From: Chitinophagaceae bacterium
GTDB taxonomy: Bacteria; Bacteroidota; Bacteroidia; Chitinophagales; Chitinophagaceae
Reading direction: 5' to 3'
Assembly (NCBI GenBank): GCA_016787065.1
Contig: JAEUVD010000053.1
Location: 1-64,000 of the forward strand
Length of the DNA: 64,000 nucleotides
Within the stretch, counting starts at the first letter, position 1; each line of letters begins with the position of its first letter. A model generated the notes under the pieces. The model was given only the letters and a program-made list of their open reading frames with translations, searched no databases and was not told where the DNA came from. This document shows, one piece after another, positions 52,448 through 61,452 of this stretch. The position numbers were made by a program, and so were the translations under genes.

Positions 52448-53965
52448 TTATCTTGATTTCTTTTTTGAACCTCGGAAATAATGACCACCTTCTCCTTTCA
52501 ATGAAGGGCTACCAAGGCGATCTTGAGCACAACGGAAACCGATGGTTGGGCTGCAATGGCGAGCTTGTAAAAAACGACGAGTACCAGGAGCTAACCAATA
52601 AGCACGGTCGGTATAACTACCTCCTTTATACACATGAGCACTATCATTAATTAAAGTAGTATTGCCATAATCATAAAATACGCCTGAAACGCTGTCACCA
52701 TCAATATAGTTAACTACATTAGGCTCACGATATAGTTGATGTTTACGCGCTAATTCTTCTGGAGTTACCAAACGCTTCTGCATGGCACCAGCGCTATCTT
52801 TCTCTTCTAAAGAATAATCTTCTAAGGTGATATAGGTATCATAAATATTACCACGGAAAGGATCGGCATCTGGACCATCCGAAATGGTATTTGGACGATA
52901 TACATCTAAAACCCACTCACTTACATTACCAGCCATATTATAAAGACCGAAACCATTTGGTTTGTAAGAATTTACCGGAGCGGTACGGGAAGAGTTATCA
53001 TTCAAACCACCGGCAACACCCATCGCATCACCAGCTCCACGCATAAAGTTTGCTAGCTCACGACCTTGGAACGCATTACGTTCTGTTTCACGGGTTGTTA
53101 AATTATCAGCCCAAGGATAAATAGGGCGATTCACATTTACTTCCTCACCGATACGACGTTTATTATCTTTTTCAGGATTATAGGCAATCATACCAAGCGC
53201 GGCATATTCCCATTCAGCTTCTGTAGGAAGGCGCACGGGGGCAATTAAAATACCATCTTCGTAGTTCACATTACGATTTTTTGATCCTGTTGGGTTCAAA
53301 TCACGTTTTTTAACTCCGGCAGAACCTTCGTACTGTCCGGCGATATAAGATTTAGTATTAAAGTTCTCTTCAGAAATCTGATAAGCGTTCTTTTTTAAAT
53401 AGCCGCGTTTTATAAGAATAAGTTCATTAATGCGGTCTGTACGCCATTTACAATAAGCGTTAGCTTGTTCCCAAGAAACACCAACTACCGGATAGTTGTT
53501 ATAGGCCGCATCGCGGAAATAACGTTCCACCATAGTTTCGTTATACTGCAACGCTTTGCGCCAACATTGTGTATCAGGTAAAGCGTTTTGATAAATCTCC
53601 GGATAATCGTTGAAATAGGTACGACCTAACCAATACGTGTATTCGCGATAATTAACATTGGCTACTTCTGTTTCATCCATAAAGAAGGACGATACTGTAA
53701 CCGCGTGAGGAACATTATTATTGTCGTACATTAAATCCTCATCGGTTTGTCCCATTGTAAAACGACCACCTTCTACAAACACCATTCCGGGTGCTAAGTA
53801 CTGACCTTCGTAAAGCGGTACATCAAAACCACCCATACGACGGTCGTTGAAAGCCCAGCCTGTTTTAGACGACACCAAATTTGAGGATTTTTTCGTTCCG
53901 CAAGAGCTGATGAGTACCACAGCCGACAATAGAATCAATCCATGAATCCCAAAAATTCTTTTCAT
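52448..53965 (-). CDS. gldK: Gliding motility / T9SS lipoprotein GldK (PorK)
   Basis: GldK is an outer-membrane-anchored lipoprotein that forms the T9SS ring with GldN. It has a lipoprotein signal with Cys22 (VVLISSCGTKK) and a SUMF1/formylglycine-generating-enzyme-like domain from about 57 to 490 (PGMVFVEGGRFTMGQTDED, FFMDETEVANVNYREY, RLPTEAEWEYAA, GNVSEWVLDVY, RFLQARHCSPTIGFRCA). The pattern 'GGRFTMG...DETEVTN.EYR' with the long insert between motifs matches GldK. The 505 residues fit. It is normally followed by gldL; here a terminator and a T9SS cargo follow. A promoter candidate lies at 54000-54032. Confidence 0.88.
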   Translation of the reverse strand: MKRIFGIHGLILLSAVVLISSCGTKKSSNLVSSKTGWAFNDRRMGGFDVPLYEGQYLAPGMVFVEGGRFTMGQTDEDLMYDNNNVPHAVTVSSFFMDETEVANVNYREYTYWLGRTYFNDYPEIYQNALPDTQCWRKALQYNETMVERYFRDAAYNNYPVVGVSWEQANAYCKWRTDRINELILIKRGYLKKNAYQISEENFNTKSYIAGQYEGSAGVKKRDLNPTGSKNRNVNYEDGILIAPVRLPTEAEWEYAALGMIAYNPEKDNKRRIGEEVNVNRPIYPWADNLTTRETERNAFQGRELANFMRGAGDAMGVAGGLNDNSSRTAPVNSYKPNGFGLYNMAGNVSEWVLDVYRPNTISDGPDADPFRGNIYDTYITLEDYSLEEKDSAGAMQKRLVTPEELARKHQLYREPNVVNYIDGDSVSGVFYDYGNTTLINDSAHVYKGGSYTDRAYWLAPGTRRFLQARHCSPTIGFRCAQDRLGSPSLKGEGGHYFRGSKKKSR

Positions 53966-53999
53966 GTGCTCTGTTATATTATCTTTTTAAAAATTCAAG

Positions 54000-54032
54000 C
54001 AAATATAGTTTTTCCTGTATGTTTTACACAAA
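54000..54032 (-). promoter_or_regulatory. Promoter of gldK
   Basis: The minus strand reads TTTG (54029-54032), 21 bases, TATATTTG (54000-54007). It ends 34 bases before the gldK start, so gldK appears to be a single-gene transcript between promoter and terminator. Confidence 0.65.
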
Positions 54033-54115
54033 CAAAACACAATGATAAACCATTCCTTTCAATTTTTCAATATTTATTTAAAATAAAATAACATCCATAA
54101 GGTTAACCGAAGAAA

Positions 54116-54778
54116 TTAATCTGTGATTGCCTTCTCAATGAAATCAATGAGTGGATTCATGGTTTCAAAACAGGTTGAAATTTCCTTCTGCAACCCTTTA
54201 CTCATCATGATTTCATCAGAAATTGGTTTGCCAGCAATATAATTCTTCAACTTTAAATATTCCACCAAAGGATGTTCCGGATCATACCCTTTAGGAGGGC
54301 GAGCCAAACTGCCTTCGGCATCTAATTTCCCAAAAACGGATTTGAATTTCTTACCTTCAACGATAGCCAGAAAGTCGTTTTGATGGTAATCTAATTCCTG
54401 ACGGATTTTTTTTAAATGCTCCGGTGCAGGCTGCCAAATTCCACCTCCAATAAAACTTGCACCCGGTTCTATATGAATATAAAAACCGCCTCCTGAATCT
54501 TTTTTGCCCCCAATACTAAAGGCAGCACCAATATTGGTTTTGTACGGGTCCTTGTTTTTTGAAAACCGAACATCCCGATGAATACGGAATAAGCACTTTT
54601 TTGGCTCTAGCTCGGCATAGCGGCTATCTAGTTTACTTAAAGCAGTCACCGCAAAAGAGGCTATATCGATTACATTTTCTTTAGCCGCTTCGTATTGCGC
54701 CCGATGAGCATCAAACCAAGCTTTATTATTATTTTTCTTGAGCTGTTTTAAAAAATCGAACGTGCCTTTTTCTAACAT
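54116..54778 (-). CDS. DUF2461 family protein
   Basis: A cytoplasmic protein of the DUF2461 (TIGR02453) family of unknown function. Family landmarks are FLKQLKKNNNKAWFDAHRAQYE near the N-terminus, LFRIHRDVRFSKNKDPYKTNIGA, and YIHIEPGASFIGGGIWQPAPE. It has 221 residues from the ATG of MLEKGTF at 54778. The frame stays open to 54865, but that would overlap the divergent gene start and add a hydrophobic lead not seen in the family. Confidence 0.88.
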   Translation of the reverse strand: MLEKGTFDFLKQLKKNNNKAWFDAHRAQYEAAKENVIDIASFAVTALSKLDSRYAELEPKKCLFRIHRDVRFSKNKDPYKTNIGAAFSIGGKKDSGGGFYIHIEPGASFIGGGIWQPAPEHLKKIRQELDYHQNDFLAIVEGKKFKSVFGKLDAEGSLARPPKGYDPEHPLVEYLKLKNYIAGKPISDEIMMSKGLQKEISTCFETMNPLIDFIEKAITD

Positions 54779-54858
54779 TTTATCTATTTTTATGGTGCTA
54801 AAGATAAATATATAGAAAACATTAATTATTTTTCCGACCTTAATAATTATAGACAACA

Positions 54859-55722
54859 ATGACAAAACGTATTTTTACTCTGGCTTTGTGCCTTGCTGTG
54901 TTCGGTCAGGTGACGAAGATTCAGGCGCAATCGGATAAAAACAAGAAGAGCCGATACTATCAAAATCAAACTACAGCACCGGAAGAGTTTAACGTGGAAG
55001 GATTTTTTCAGGAGCCTGAACGTAAACAAGTAGAAAAGAAAACGGATGAAAAAGAGTACGAAGTTAAAATACGTCGGAACGAGGCTGACTCTAAATATTA
55101 TGATGAGAAACGTGTTGTAAAAGAAGACGAAGGTGCCATGGAAAAAGAAGAACCGGCTGCACAAAAACGTCGTGAGCGTCGTAACCAAACGGCGTATCCA
55201 ACTACGTATGGTGGTGTTCGACGCTATAACGAAAATCGTAATAAATATGATAAATATTACGATGGAAGCGCTCCGGTTGTAACTCAACGTGAGGAAGAAA
55301 TGCCTGAACCTGCTCCAGCACCTAAACCAGCTAAACCAAGTAAAACTAAAAAGAAACAAGTTGAAGATCGTGAAATTGGCATGACCCCGAATGAACACGA
55401 GTATAAAACAACGGTTGTTAAAAAACGTTATACCAACTTAGATGTTTTATGTGATGATTTAGACCTAGCCAAAGTGCAACGTCCTGTATTTAAGGGTATT
55501 TGTAGTGAATGCTCTCGCGATGTTGATAAAATTATCACCGATAAGAACTTAAGCAGTTTAGAAAAAAATTACAACCTGAAACAATGTTACATGATGCGTG
55601 ACAAACGCTTACGTGAAACGTTGGATGACGATCAATACCGTAAATTCTTACGCGTAAAAGATGCGGATGAATATTTGGTAATAACCAAAGATCTTGAATT
55701 ACGCGATGGTGTAAATAAATAA
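54859..55722 (+). CDS. Secreted, highly charged protein of unknown function
   Basis: It has a signal peptide (MTKRIFTLALCLAVFGQVTKIQAQ), then ~150 residues very rich in Lys/Arg/Glu/Tyr with a Pro/Ala/Lys stretch (EPAPAPKPAKPSK at about 154-166). A more ordered C-terminal domain of ~110 residues follows, with CDDLDLAKVQRPVF, ICSECSRDVDKII and KQCYMMRDKRLRETLDDDQYRKFL. That helical segment with four cysteines slightly recalls Spy/CpxP-type helical proteins. I do not recognise the family. A strong terminator follows. Confidence 0.75.
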   Translation: MTKRIFTLALCLAVFGQVTKIQAQSDKNKKSRYYQNQTTAPEEFNVEGFFQEPERKQVEKKTDEKEYEVKIRRNEADSKYYDEKRVVKEDEGAMEKEEPAAQKRRERRNQTAYPTTYGGVRRYNENRNKYDKYYDGSAPVVTQREEEMPEPAPAPKPAKPSKTKKKQVEDREIGMTPNEHEYKTTVVKKRYTNLDVLCDDLDLAKVQRPVFKGICSECSRDVDKIITDKNLSSLEKNYNLKQCYMMRDKRLRETLDDDQYRKFLRVKDADEYLVITKDLELRDGVNK

Positions 55723-55745
55723 GACCACGTTAAATGAACATATTA

Positions 55746-55778
55746 AATCCGTTACAACCTTGTAGCGGATTTTTTTTT
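55746..55778 (+). terminator. Terminator after the charged secreted protein gene
   Basis: A 12-base-pair stem (55746-55757 with 55760-55771, one G-T pair), a 2-base apparent loop (likely opening to 4), and a run of T. It lies 24 bases past the stop. Confidence 0.85.
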
Positions 55779-55806
55779 GACTTCTTTCTTTCTTTAGCAA
55801 CAAAGG

Positions 55807-56859
55807 TTAATCCTTTAATTCAACGATTTTGAAATCTAATTCAGTAAAGAGCTTCTTTTTCCTTAAAAAATAATCTAGGATAATATAACCCTTGTACATA
55901 CCCGACAGCGTTGGATTCTGCACTAGTTTTTGACTTTCCTTTCTTTTCTTGAACCAAAAAGAAAATTTGAAAAAGAAATGCCAATGTGCTTTAATGATTG
56001 CTTTAACTTCTTTAAAATCGCCTTTTAACAGCGCTCTAGCACCACTAATGCCATCTAAAATTAAGCGAAAAGGCAGCATCCAAAGCAATCGGTTGGTTGG
56101 TAAATTCTTCAATAATAAAACAAGACTGTTGCGATAGTTGTAATAAATTTTTTGAGGACTACCATAACTTATAACACTTCCGCCGATATGATAAACGGTT
56201 GAAGCTCCACAATAGGCAATTCGGTAACCAGCATTTTTCATACGCCAACATAAATCTACCTCTTCCATATGGGCATATACATCCCGGTCAAGTCCGCCGA
56301 GTTCATGATAAAGTTCAGCACGAACAAACATACAACCGCCACCAGCCCAGAAAACTTCAATCGTATCGTCGTACTGATGTTCATCTTTTTCGAGGGTAAA
56401 AAAAATCCGACCTCTACAAAAAAGGTATCCCCAACGATCGATAAATCCACCACCTGCACCGGCATATTCAAACATGGATTTATCCTTATAATACTTAATT
56501 TTAGGTTGCACCGCACCGAGGTCGGGGTGCTTTTCCATTACGAGGTGCAAGGGTTGAAACCAACCTGTTGTGATTTCAAAATCAGCACTCAACAGCACGT
56601 AGTATTTAGCCTGAATTTGTTTTAGTCCTTCATAATACCCATTGGCAAACCCTCTATTCAAATCCAATCGAATAAGATGCACCTCCGGAAATTGTTGTTT
56701 TACATAATCATAGGTATCGTCTGTTGAAGCATTATCTATCAATACCACATCGTACCGATTCTTAGCTTCGAGAAGTAACTGCGGAAAAAAAAGTTGGTGA
56801 AGATCTTTGCCATGATAACTCAATACTACTACAGCAGTATCGTGGCGGCAAACAACCAT
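55807..56859 (-). CDS. Family 2 glycosyltransferase, rhamnosyltransferase-like
   Basis: It has a GT2 domain: AVVVLSYHGKDLH, LIDNASTDDTYDYV, LNRGFANGYYEGLKQI, LSADFEIT at the DxD position, AGGGCMFVRAELYHELGGLD and HMEEVDLCWRMKNAG. The DMEExDLxxR-type ending is typical of WbbL-like rhamnosyl- and similar transferases. The protein lacks clear membrane helices except a weak one around 255-270. It has 350 residues. The product is probably a surface or O-chain sugar linkage; acceptor unknown. The next gene upstream is 8 bases away. Confidence 0.87.
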   Translation of the reverse strand: MVVCRHDTAVVVLSYHGKDLHQLFFPQLLLEAKNRYDVVLIDNASTDDTYDYVKQQFPEVHLIRLDLNRGFANGYYEGLKQIQAKYYVLLSADFEITTGWFQPLHLVMEKHPDLGAVQPKIKYYKDKSMFEYAGAGGGFIDRWGYLFCRGRIFFTLEKDEHQYDDTIEVFWAGGGCMFVRAELYHELGGLDRDVYAHMEEVDLCWRMKNAGYRIAYCGASTVYHIGGSVISYGSPQKIYYNYRNSLVLLLKNLPTNRLLWMLPFRLILDGISGARALLKGDFKEVKAIIKAHWHFFFKFSFWFKKRKESQKLVQNPTLSGMYKGYIILDYFLRKKKLFTELDFKIVELKD

Positions 56860-56867
56860 TATTTAAA

Positions 56868-57086
56868 TTATTGAGCTTTATATTTTGGATCAGCCATTGT
56901 GCTTTCAGGAACTTCAATTTTCTCTGTGCTTTTGAAAGAACGCGTCCACAAGCCATAATTACACCCAACTGCAAACAAGAATAGGCTGAAGAAACCTAAT
57001 ACGAACAAAAATCGAGATTTACTTGGCTTACTATACTCAATATCAACCGGGTTTTTTTCGAATTCGTCTTGATTAAAATGACTCAT
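56868..57086 (-). CDS. Small single-pass membrane protein
   Basis: A 72-residue protein: polar, acidic N-terminus, one helix at about residues 26-45 (FLFVLGFFSLFLFAVGCNYG), and a basic then polar tail. I do not recognise the family. It lies 8 bases before the glycosyltransferase gene, so the two are likely one transcript from the promoter candidate at 57112. Confidence 0.6.
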   Translation of the reverse strand: MSHFNQDEFEKNPVDIEYSKPSKSRFLFVLGFFSLFLFAVGCNYGLWTRSFKSTEKIEVPESTMADPKYKAQ

Positions 57087-57111
57087 GAGTGTATTATAAT
57101 TTTAACGTCGA

Positions 57112-57137
57112 CAAATGTACATGATTTTCTAAATTTG
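57112..57137. promoter_or_regulatory. Overlapping divergent promoters
   Basis: The minus strand has TACATTTG (57112-57119) facing the small membrane protein gene; the plus strand has TAAATTTG (57130-57137) facing the GNAT gene. The two -7 elements are only 10 bases apart, so each -33 region would lie across the other's start. No clear TTTG is seen for either -33. Confidence 0.45.
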
Positions 57138-57169
57138 TACGAGTCTTCACCTTTTTCTTTCAAAAAATC

Positions 57170-57727
57170 ATGAATCAACATCCCGTACTGGCTTTCAATG
57201 GTTACAGTTTATACGCGCTTCAACCTGAACATATCGAGGCCTTTCATCATTTAGTTACAAAAAACAGAGATCGTTTAGCCTCTTTTTTTGCTGGTATTGT
57301 GAAGCAAACCGGCAGCAAAGAAGCAACCATGGAATTCTTGCAGGGTGTTAAACAAAAACAAGCAGAGAAATTGTATTTACCTTTTATCTTATGTGAAGAT
57401 AAGCAAGAGGAAATCCTTTGTTTTCTTGACATTAAGAATATAGACTGGAATATTCCCAAAGCGGAATTAGGGTGCTTTACCGACGTAGATAGCGCCGGTA
57501 AGAAATTAACACAGCAAGCATTACAGCAATTCGTTACCTATTGTTTTCAAGAATTGGGATTTTTAAAACTATTTTTAAGAACCCATGAACAAAATGCAGC
57601 CGCACGCAGTATTGCTGAAAAATGTGGTTTTGAACAGGAAGGTAAAATTAGAAAAGATTATAAATCTACCTCGGGTGAGGTAATTGATTTGCTCTATTAT
57701 GGCCAAGTTAATCCGAATGTATCTTGA
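57170..57727 (+). CDS. GNAT family N-acetyltransferase (RimJ/RimL type)
   Basis: A 185-residue acetyltransferase of the RimJ/RimL/SpeG-like branch. The N-terminus (YSLYALQPEHIEAFHHLVTKNRDRL) is the usual entry, ILCFLDIKNIDWNIPKAELGCF the central strands, KKLTQQALQQFV the acetyl-CoA loop region, and LRTHEQNAAARSIAEKCGFEQEG the signature. The classic RxxGxG/A loop reads as DSAGKKLTQ. The substrate is unknown; a ribosomal-protein-like or polyamine acceptor is possible. Confidence 0.87.
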   Translation: MNQHPVLAFNGYSLYALQPEHIEAFHHLVTKNRDRLASFFAGIVKQTGSKEATMEFLQGVKQKQAEKLYLPFILCEDKQEEILCFLDIKNIDWNIPKAELGCFTDVDSAGKKLTQQALQQFVTYCFQELGFLKLFLRTHEQNAAARSIAEKCGFEQEGKIRKDYKSTSGEVIDLLYYGQVNPNVS

Positions 57728-57778
57728 GTAAAGCAATAACTCATTTTACAACTCGATGGATCCCTTCATCATGAACTC

Positions 57779-58501
57779 TTAATTAACAGGAACCTTAGGT
57801 TGAATGATTTTCGCATTCATTCGAGAACCAAAAAAAGCGCTCAATTCGTCAACCGAATAAGCATTCTCCAAACGATGTTCACCAATTGCGGTTCTAGTTA
57901 ATCGTTTAAGATACGCGCCACAACCTAAAGCCTGACCAAGATCATGAGCAATAGACCGAATATAAGTTCCGCTGCTACAACGAATTCTGAAATAGAGGTC
58001 AGGCAGTTTACATTGTTCTATTTGGAACGTATAAATTATAACATCCCGTGGTTTCAAAATTACCTCCTCCCCTTTTCGTGCCAACTCGTAAACAGGTTTA
58101 CCCCCTTGTTTGATAGCAGAATGAATGGGAGGAAATTGCTGTATCGAACCTATAAATTGAGGAAGTATATGATGAATGGATTCTTCCGTAATAGCGCTAA
58201 TATCTTTTTCATTTTCCGGAAAACTTTCTAGGTCATAGGTAGGTGTAATTTCTCCGAGATGAATAATGCCTGTGTACTCTTTATCTTGCCCTATGAGCTC
58301 CGTTAATTTCTTTGTGAACTTACCTGTACAACAAATCATTAAACCATCAGCTAAAGGGTCGAGTGTTCCGGCATGACCAATTTTTGCCTTCGTCCATTTC
58401 TTAAGTTGTGTTACCAACCCAAAAGAAGTCCAACCATAAGGCTTATCTAGCAGTAACATCGCACCTTCATTAAAATTCAATGCACTAATTTCTATTTTCA
58501 T
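57779..58501 (-). CDS. truB: tRNA pseudouridine(55) synthase TruB
   Basis: It makes pseudouridine 55 in the T-loop of tRNAs. The first block LLLDKPYGWTSFGLV and the catalytic GHAGTLDPLADGLM with Asp48 are typical, as are QFPPIHSAIKQGGKPVYELAR and CSSGTYIRSIAHDLG. The start is set at MKIEISALNF (58501), giving 240 residues; the frame goes on to 58522. The length agrees with Bacteroidota TruB. Confidence 0.95.
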   Translation of the reverse strand: MKIEISALNFNEGAMLLLDKPYGWTSFGLVTQLKKWTKAKIGHAGTLDPLADGLMICCTGKFTKKLTELIGQDKEYTGIIHLGEITPTYDLESFPENEKDISAITEESIHHILPQFIGSIQQFPPIHSAIKQGGKPVYELARKGEEVILKPRDVIIYTFQIEQCKLPDLYFRIRCSSGTYIRSIAHDLGQALGCGAYLKRLTRTAIGEHRLENAYSVDELSAFFGSRMNAKIIQPKVPVN

Positions 58502-58522
58502 GGCGTGCGCAAGGTACACCAT

Positions 58523-58860
58523 GAATAGGGACGTGGCGTTTTTAATGACTTATTGATTTTTGAAAAACTTTGTTGACCGTTAAGGATTCTTTTGGCAAAA
58601 TGGTCGCCATGAAAATGATTCGGTTAAAAAAACCAAATCACTCAAAAAACATGGAAACGATAACGAACTACTCTGCACACAAAAACGAAATTCAAGTATA
58701 GAAAGCTCATTCTCTATGAAATTCCTCTTCGTATGCAATGGATGTCTTTAACATGAACTCACCCTATCATAGTAAATTACCTTTCTATTTTCTTCTTGAT
58801 AAGAATCACCTCTTAGGGTGAATTTCTCATCGAAGTAAATTAGTTTCTTTGTTGTTGAGA
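58523..58860. other. Intergenic region before the sensor kinase gene
   Basis: About 340 bases, AT-rich. It contains a possible 30-codon frame (58609-58701) without supporting signals, and a weak inverted repeat around ACTCACCCTA (about 58757) and TAGGGTGA (about 58814-58821). I could not identify a convincing promoter for the kinase gene. Confidence 0.4.
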
Positions 58861-60780
58861 ATGAAACAATTTTTTACGCTGCTGATCATATCCATTTTTG
58901 CTTTATTTGGTACAAGCGCAGCCGATGATGAAATAGACTCCCTGAAGAAATTACTTAGCAAAAAAATAGCTGACACTTTGTTAGCTGAAACAAATATTCA
59001 ACTTGCTGTGCAATATTGGGACATCAATCCGGATAGCGCCATTTTATTTTCGAGGGAAGCGCTTCGTGTGGCAGAACGTTCTCAAGACAAAACAAAAATA
59101 GCATCGGCATTAAAAACATTAGGAGTTAGTTACGATTATCAAGGCAATATGGATTCATGTTTGAAATATTTGCATGCCGGCTTATATGCCTATCAACGAT
59201 TGAACAAACTAGATAAAGTGTCTCATGTTTATAATGATTTAGCTGCTGCTTGGTTAACCCGCGGAAATTATGAATTGTCGTTACGAAATCATTTCAAAGC
59301 ACTAGCGTTAAGAAAACAATTTGGCAATGAACGCTATGTTTCCATGTCATATAATAATATTGGATTAATTTATCGATCGAAAAAAGAATACAATAAAGCC
59401 ATTTGGTTTTACAAACTTTCCCTTGAGTTGAAAGAAAAACTTAAAGATCAACAAGGCCTTCTGAACACCTATATTAATTTAGGTAGCGTGTATTATAGTA
59501 AAGGCACCTTTGATAGCGCTTCTTACTTTGCATCGAAGGCATTAAAATTGGCGGAGCATTTAAATAAGCGGAATGACGTATTAGCTGCTAGAGGAAACCT
59601 TGCCGTAGCCCTTACCGGTTTAAAGAAATACAATGAAGCGTTGCAACTGTTGGCAGGCACAGAAGAAGAAGTTGCAGCCGGCGCCGACCCTAAAATTCTA
59701 GTTACCTTATGTGAAACGTATGGCACTCTATATAAAGAAATCGGCAAGCCCGATTTGGCTTTACACTATTTATTGAAAGGTTTAGCATTCTCTGAAAAAA
59801 TTGATCGAATGGAATCCAAAGAACTTTTCAGTAGAAAACTTAGTGAACTCTACGCATTTCAAGGCAATTATTCGAAGAGTTATGATTATGCTAAACTTAG
59901 CAGAGCATGGAATGATAGTTTATTTAATGAAGAAAATATTCGTCAGGCTAATGAGCTATCAGCAGTTTTTGAAAGTAATGAAAAAGAAAAACAAATTGAT
60001 CAACTTAGTTTAGAGAAAGAGGTTACGGAAAGTAAAATGAAATGGTTAATTGTTATTGCCATTCTTCTTTTAACCATTCTTATTATTACTTGGAAAGCAT
60101 TTTCTATAAATCGAAATAAAAATAACTTACTTCAAGTACAAAATGAAACTATTCATAAAACATTAAAGGAAAAAGAATTTCTCATGAAAGAGATCCATCA
60201 CCGAGTTAAGAATAATCTGCAATTGGTATCAAGTTTACTGAGCCTCCAATCGAATTATATCCATGATGATCATGCGTTAGAAGCTGTTACCGATAGCAGA
60301 AATAGAGTGCAAAGTATGAGTTTAATTCACCAGAGTTTATATACCGAACATAATATGGCGAGTTTAGACGTTAAAGAATACATACAAAAACTCACAGAAA
60401 ATTTGTTCCATTCTTACAATCTTCATACAGATAATATTCGTTTAGAAACAGAAATTGAAGATGTACGTTTGGATGTTGATACGATTGTACCGGTAGGACT
60501 CATCGTGAATGAACTTATAACCAATAGTATTAAATACGCTTTTCCAAATCATCAGAGAGGATGTATCCGTGTAATTTTTAAACAATTTGAATCGAATCAA
60601 ATTCAATTATCGGTGTATGACAATGGTATAGGAATGCAAAGCGCGGATAAAAAAGATCATTCATTTGGTTATAAAATGATAGAAGCTTTTCTAGCTAAGT
60701 TGGAAGGAACGATGCATCAATTTCATGAAGATGGAACTAAAGTTGATATCTATTTTCCTTACCAAAATAAAATTCACTAG
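58861..60780 (+). CDS. TPR-containing sensor histidine kinase (HisKA_2 type)
   Basis: It has an N-terminal signal or anchor (about 1-20), then at least six TPR-like repeats over about 60-370 (for example SMSYNNIGLIYRSKKEYNKA and NTYINLGSVYYSKGTFDSA), one membrane helix at about 393-414, and a kinase core. The phosphoacceptor block EIHHRVKNNLQ places the His at 446/447, a HisKA_2 layout. The ATPase shows NELITNSIKYAFP, YDNGIGM and GYKMIEAF. TPRs are thus probably periplasmic and sensory. The ATG at 58861 is preferred to the TTG at 58849. The response regulator follows after 3 bases. Confidence 0.9.
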   Translation: MKQFFTLLIISIFALFGTSAADDEIDSLKKLLSKKIADTLLAETNIQLAVQYWDINPDSAILFSREALRVAERSQDKTKIASALKTLGVSYDYQGNMDSCLKYLHAGLYAYQRLNKLDKVSHVYNDLAAAWLTRGNYELSLRNHFKALALRKQFGNERYVSMSYNNIGLIYRSKKEYNKAIWFYKLSLELKEKLKDQQGLLNTYINLGSVYYSKGTFDSASYFASKALKLAEHLNKRNDVLAARGNLAVALTGLKKYNEALQLLAGTEEEVAAGADPKILVTLCETYGTLYKEIGKPDLALHYLLKGLAFSEKIDRMESKELFSRKLSELYAFQGNYSKSYDYAKLSRAWNDSLFNEENIRQANELSAVFESNEKEKQIDQLSLEKEVTESKMKWLIVIAILLLTILIITWKAFSINRNKNNLLQVQNETIHKTLKEKEFLMKEIHHRVKNNLQLVSSLLSLQSNYIHDDHALEAVTDSRNRVQSMSLIHQSLYTEHNMASLDVKEYIQKLTENLFHSYNLHTDNIRLETEIEDVRLDVDTIVPVGLIVNELITNSIKYAFPNHQRGCIRVIFKQFESNQIQLSVYDNGIGMQSADKKDHSFGYKMIEAFLAKLEGTMHQFHEDGTKVDIYFPYQNKIH

Positions 60781-60783
60781 TTA

Positions 60784-61398
60784 ATGAAGGTATTAATCAT
60801 AGAAGACGAACCGCTGGTAGCCGAAGATATTGCCCAAACGCTGTTGCGAAATGGATATGAAATAGAAGGTGTTTGTTATAAAAAAGAAACAGCCCTCAAA
60901 GCACTTGAATCGTGTAAGCCGGAAATGGTTTTACTGGATATTAATTTAAATAATACCATGAGTGGCATCGATATAGCCGGCATCTTACAACAACAAGGTT
61001 TAATTCCTTTTGTATTTATTACTTCATACTCCGATAAACAAACGCTAGAACAGGCCATCCGAACCGAACCTTCGGGTTACATCGTTAAACCTTTTACACA
61101 AGCCGGAATAATTAGTACGATAGAGCTTGCCTTTTACAATTTTCGACAACGTAATAAACAAGATTACCCTGAACTTTCTCTTCAAAAAATAAATCAACAA
61201 TTGTTAAGTCCGGTTTCTGAACGTGAATTTGATTTATTACTGCTGATCTATGATGGTAAAACAAACAAAGATATTTGTGATTCGTTATTCATTTCGATGA
61301 ATACCGTTAAGAAACATATCAATCACATCTATCTTAAACTTGATACGAACTCACGAAGCACTACGTTAAAACGACTTCGTGAACTTATGATTAGCTAA
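60784..61398 (+). CDS. Response regulator with LuxR-type output
   Basis: It has a receiver domain with acidic pocket EDE (7-9), phosphoacceptor Asp52 (LLDINLN), Thr80 and Lys102 (GYIVKPF), then a LuxR-type helix-turn-helix from about 145 (SEREFDLLLLIYDGKTNKDI, then FISMNTVKKHINHIYLKL). It is the partner of the kinase directly upstream. Its targets are unknown; the adhesin-like gene convergent to it is not shown to be one. 204 residues. Confidence 0.92.
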   Translation: MKVLIIEDEPLVAEDIAQTLLRNGYEIEGVCYKKETALKALESCKPEMVLLDINLNNTMSGIDIAGILQQQGLIPFVFITSYSDKQTLEQAIRTEPSGYIVKPFTQAGIISTIELAFYNFRQRNKQDYPELSLQKINQQLLSPVSEREFDLLLLIYDGKTNKDICDSLFISMNTVKKHINHIYLKLDTNSRSTTLKRLRELMIS

Positions 61399-61402
61399 AA
61401 AT

Positions 61403-61434
61403 AAAAAGGCCATCTTGGTATTCACGATGACCTT
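61403..61434 (-). terminator. Terminator of the adhesin-like gene
   Basis: The minus strand reads AAGGTCATC (61426-61434) pairing with GATGGCCTT (61406-61414, one G-T pair), followed by T5 and more T. It lies 18 bases past the stop at 61453; on the plus strand it also lies just behind the response regulator gene. Confidence 0.75.
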
Positions 61435-61452
61435 GTATAGTTGGTTGAATGA

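Noticed and set aside
52448..53965. Reading gldK as a formylglycine-generating or other FGE-type enzyme
   Set aside because: The SUMF1-like fold is shared, but the lipoprotein signal, length and long inserts fit GldK; no sulfatase gene is near.
54847..55398. 183-codon minus-strand frame rich in Phe, Ile and Arg
   Set aside because: It is the complement of the charged secreted protein gene at 54859-55722, which has a signal peptide and terminator; the antisense frame has no supporting signal.
58609..58701. 30-codon frame beginning MKMIRLKKPNHSK in the gap before the sensor kinase
   Set aside because: No promoter match, no terminator, no recognisable similarity; chance frames of this length are common.
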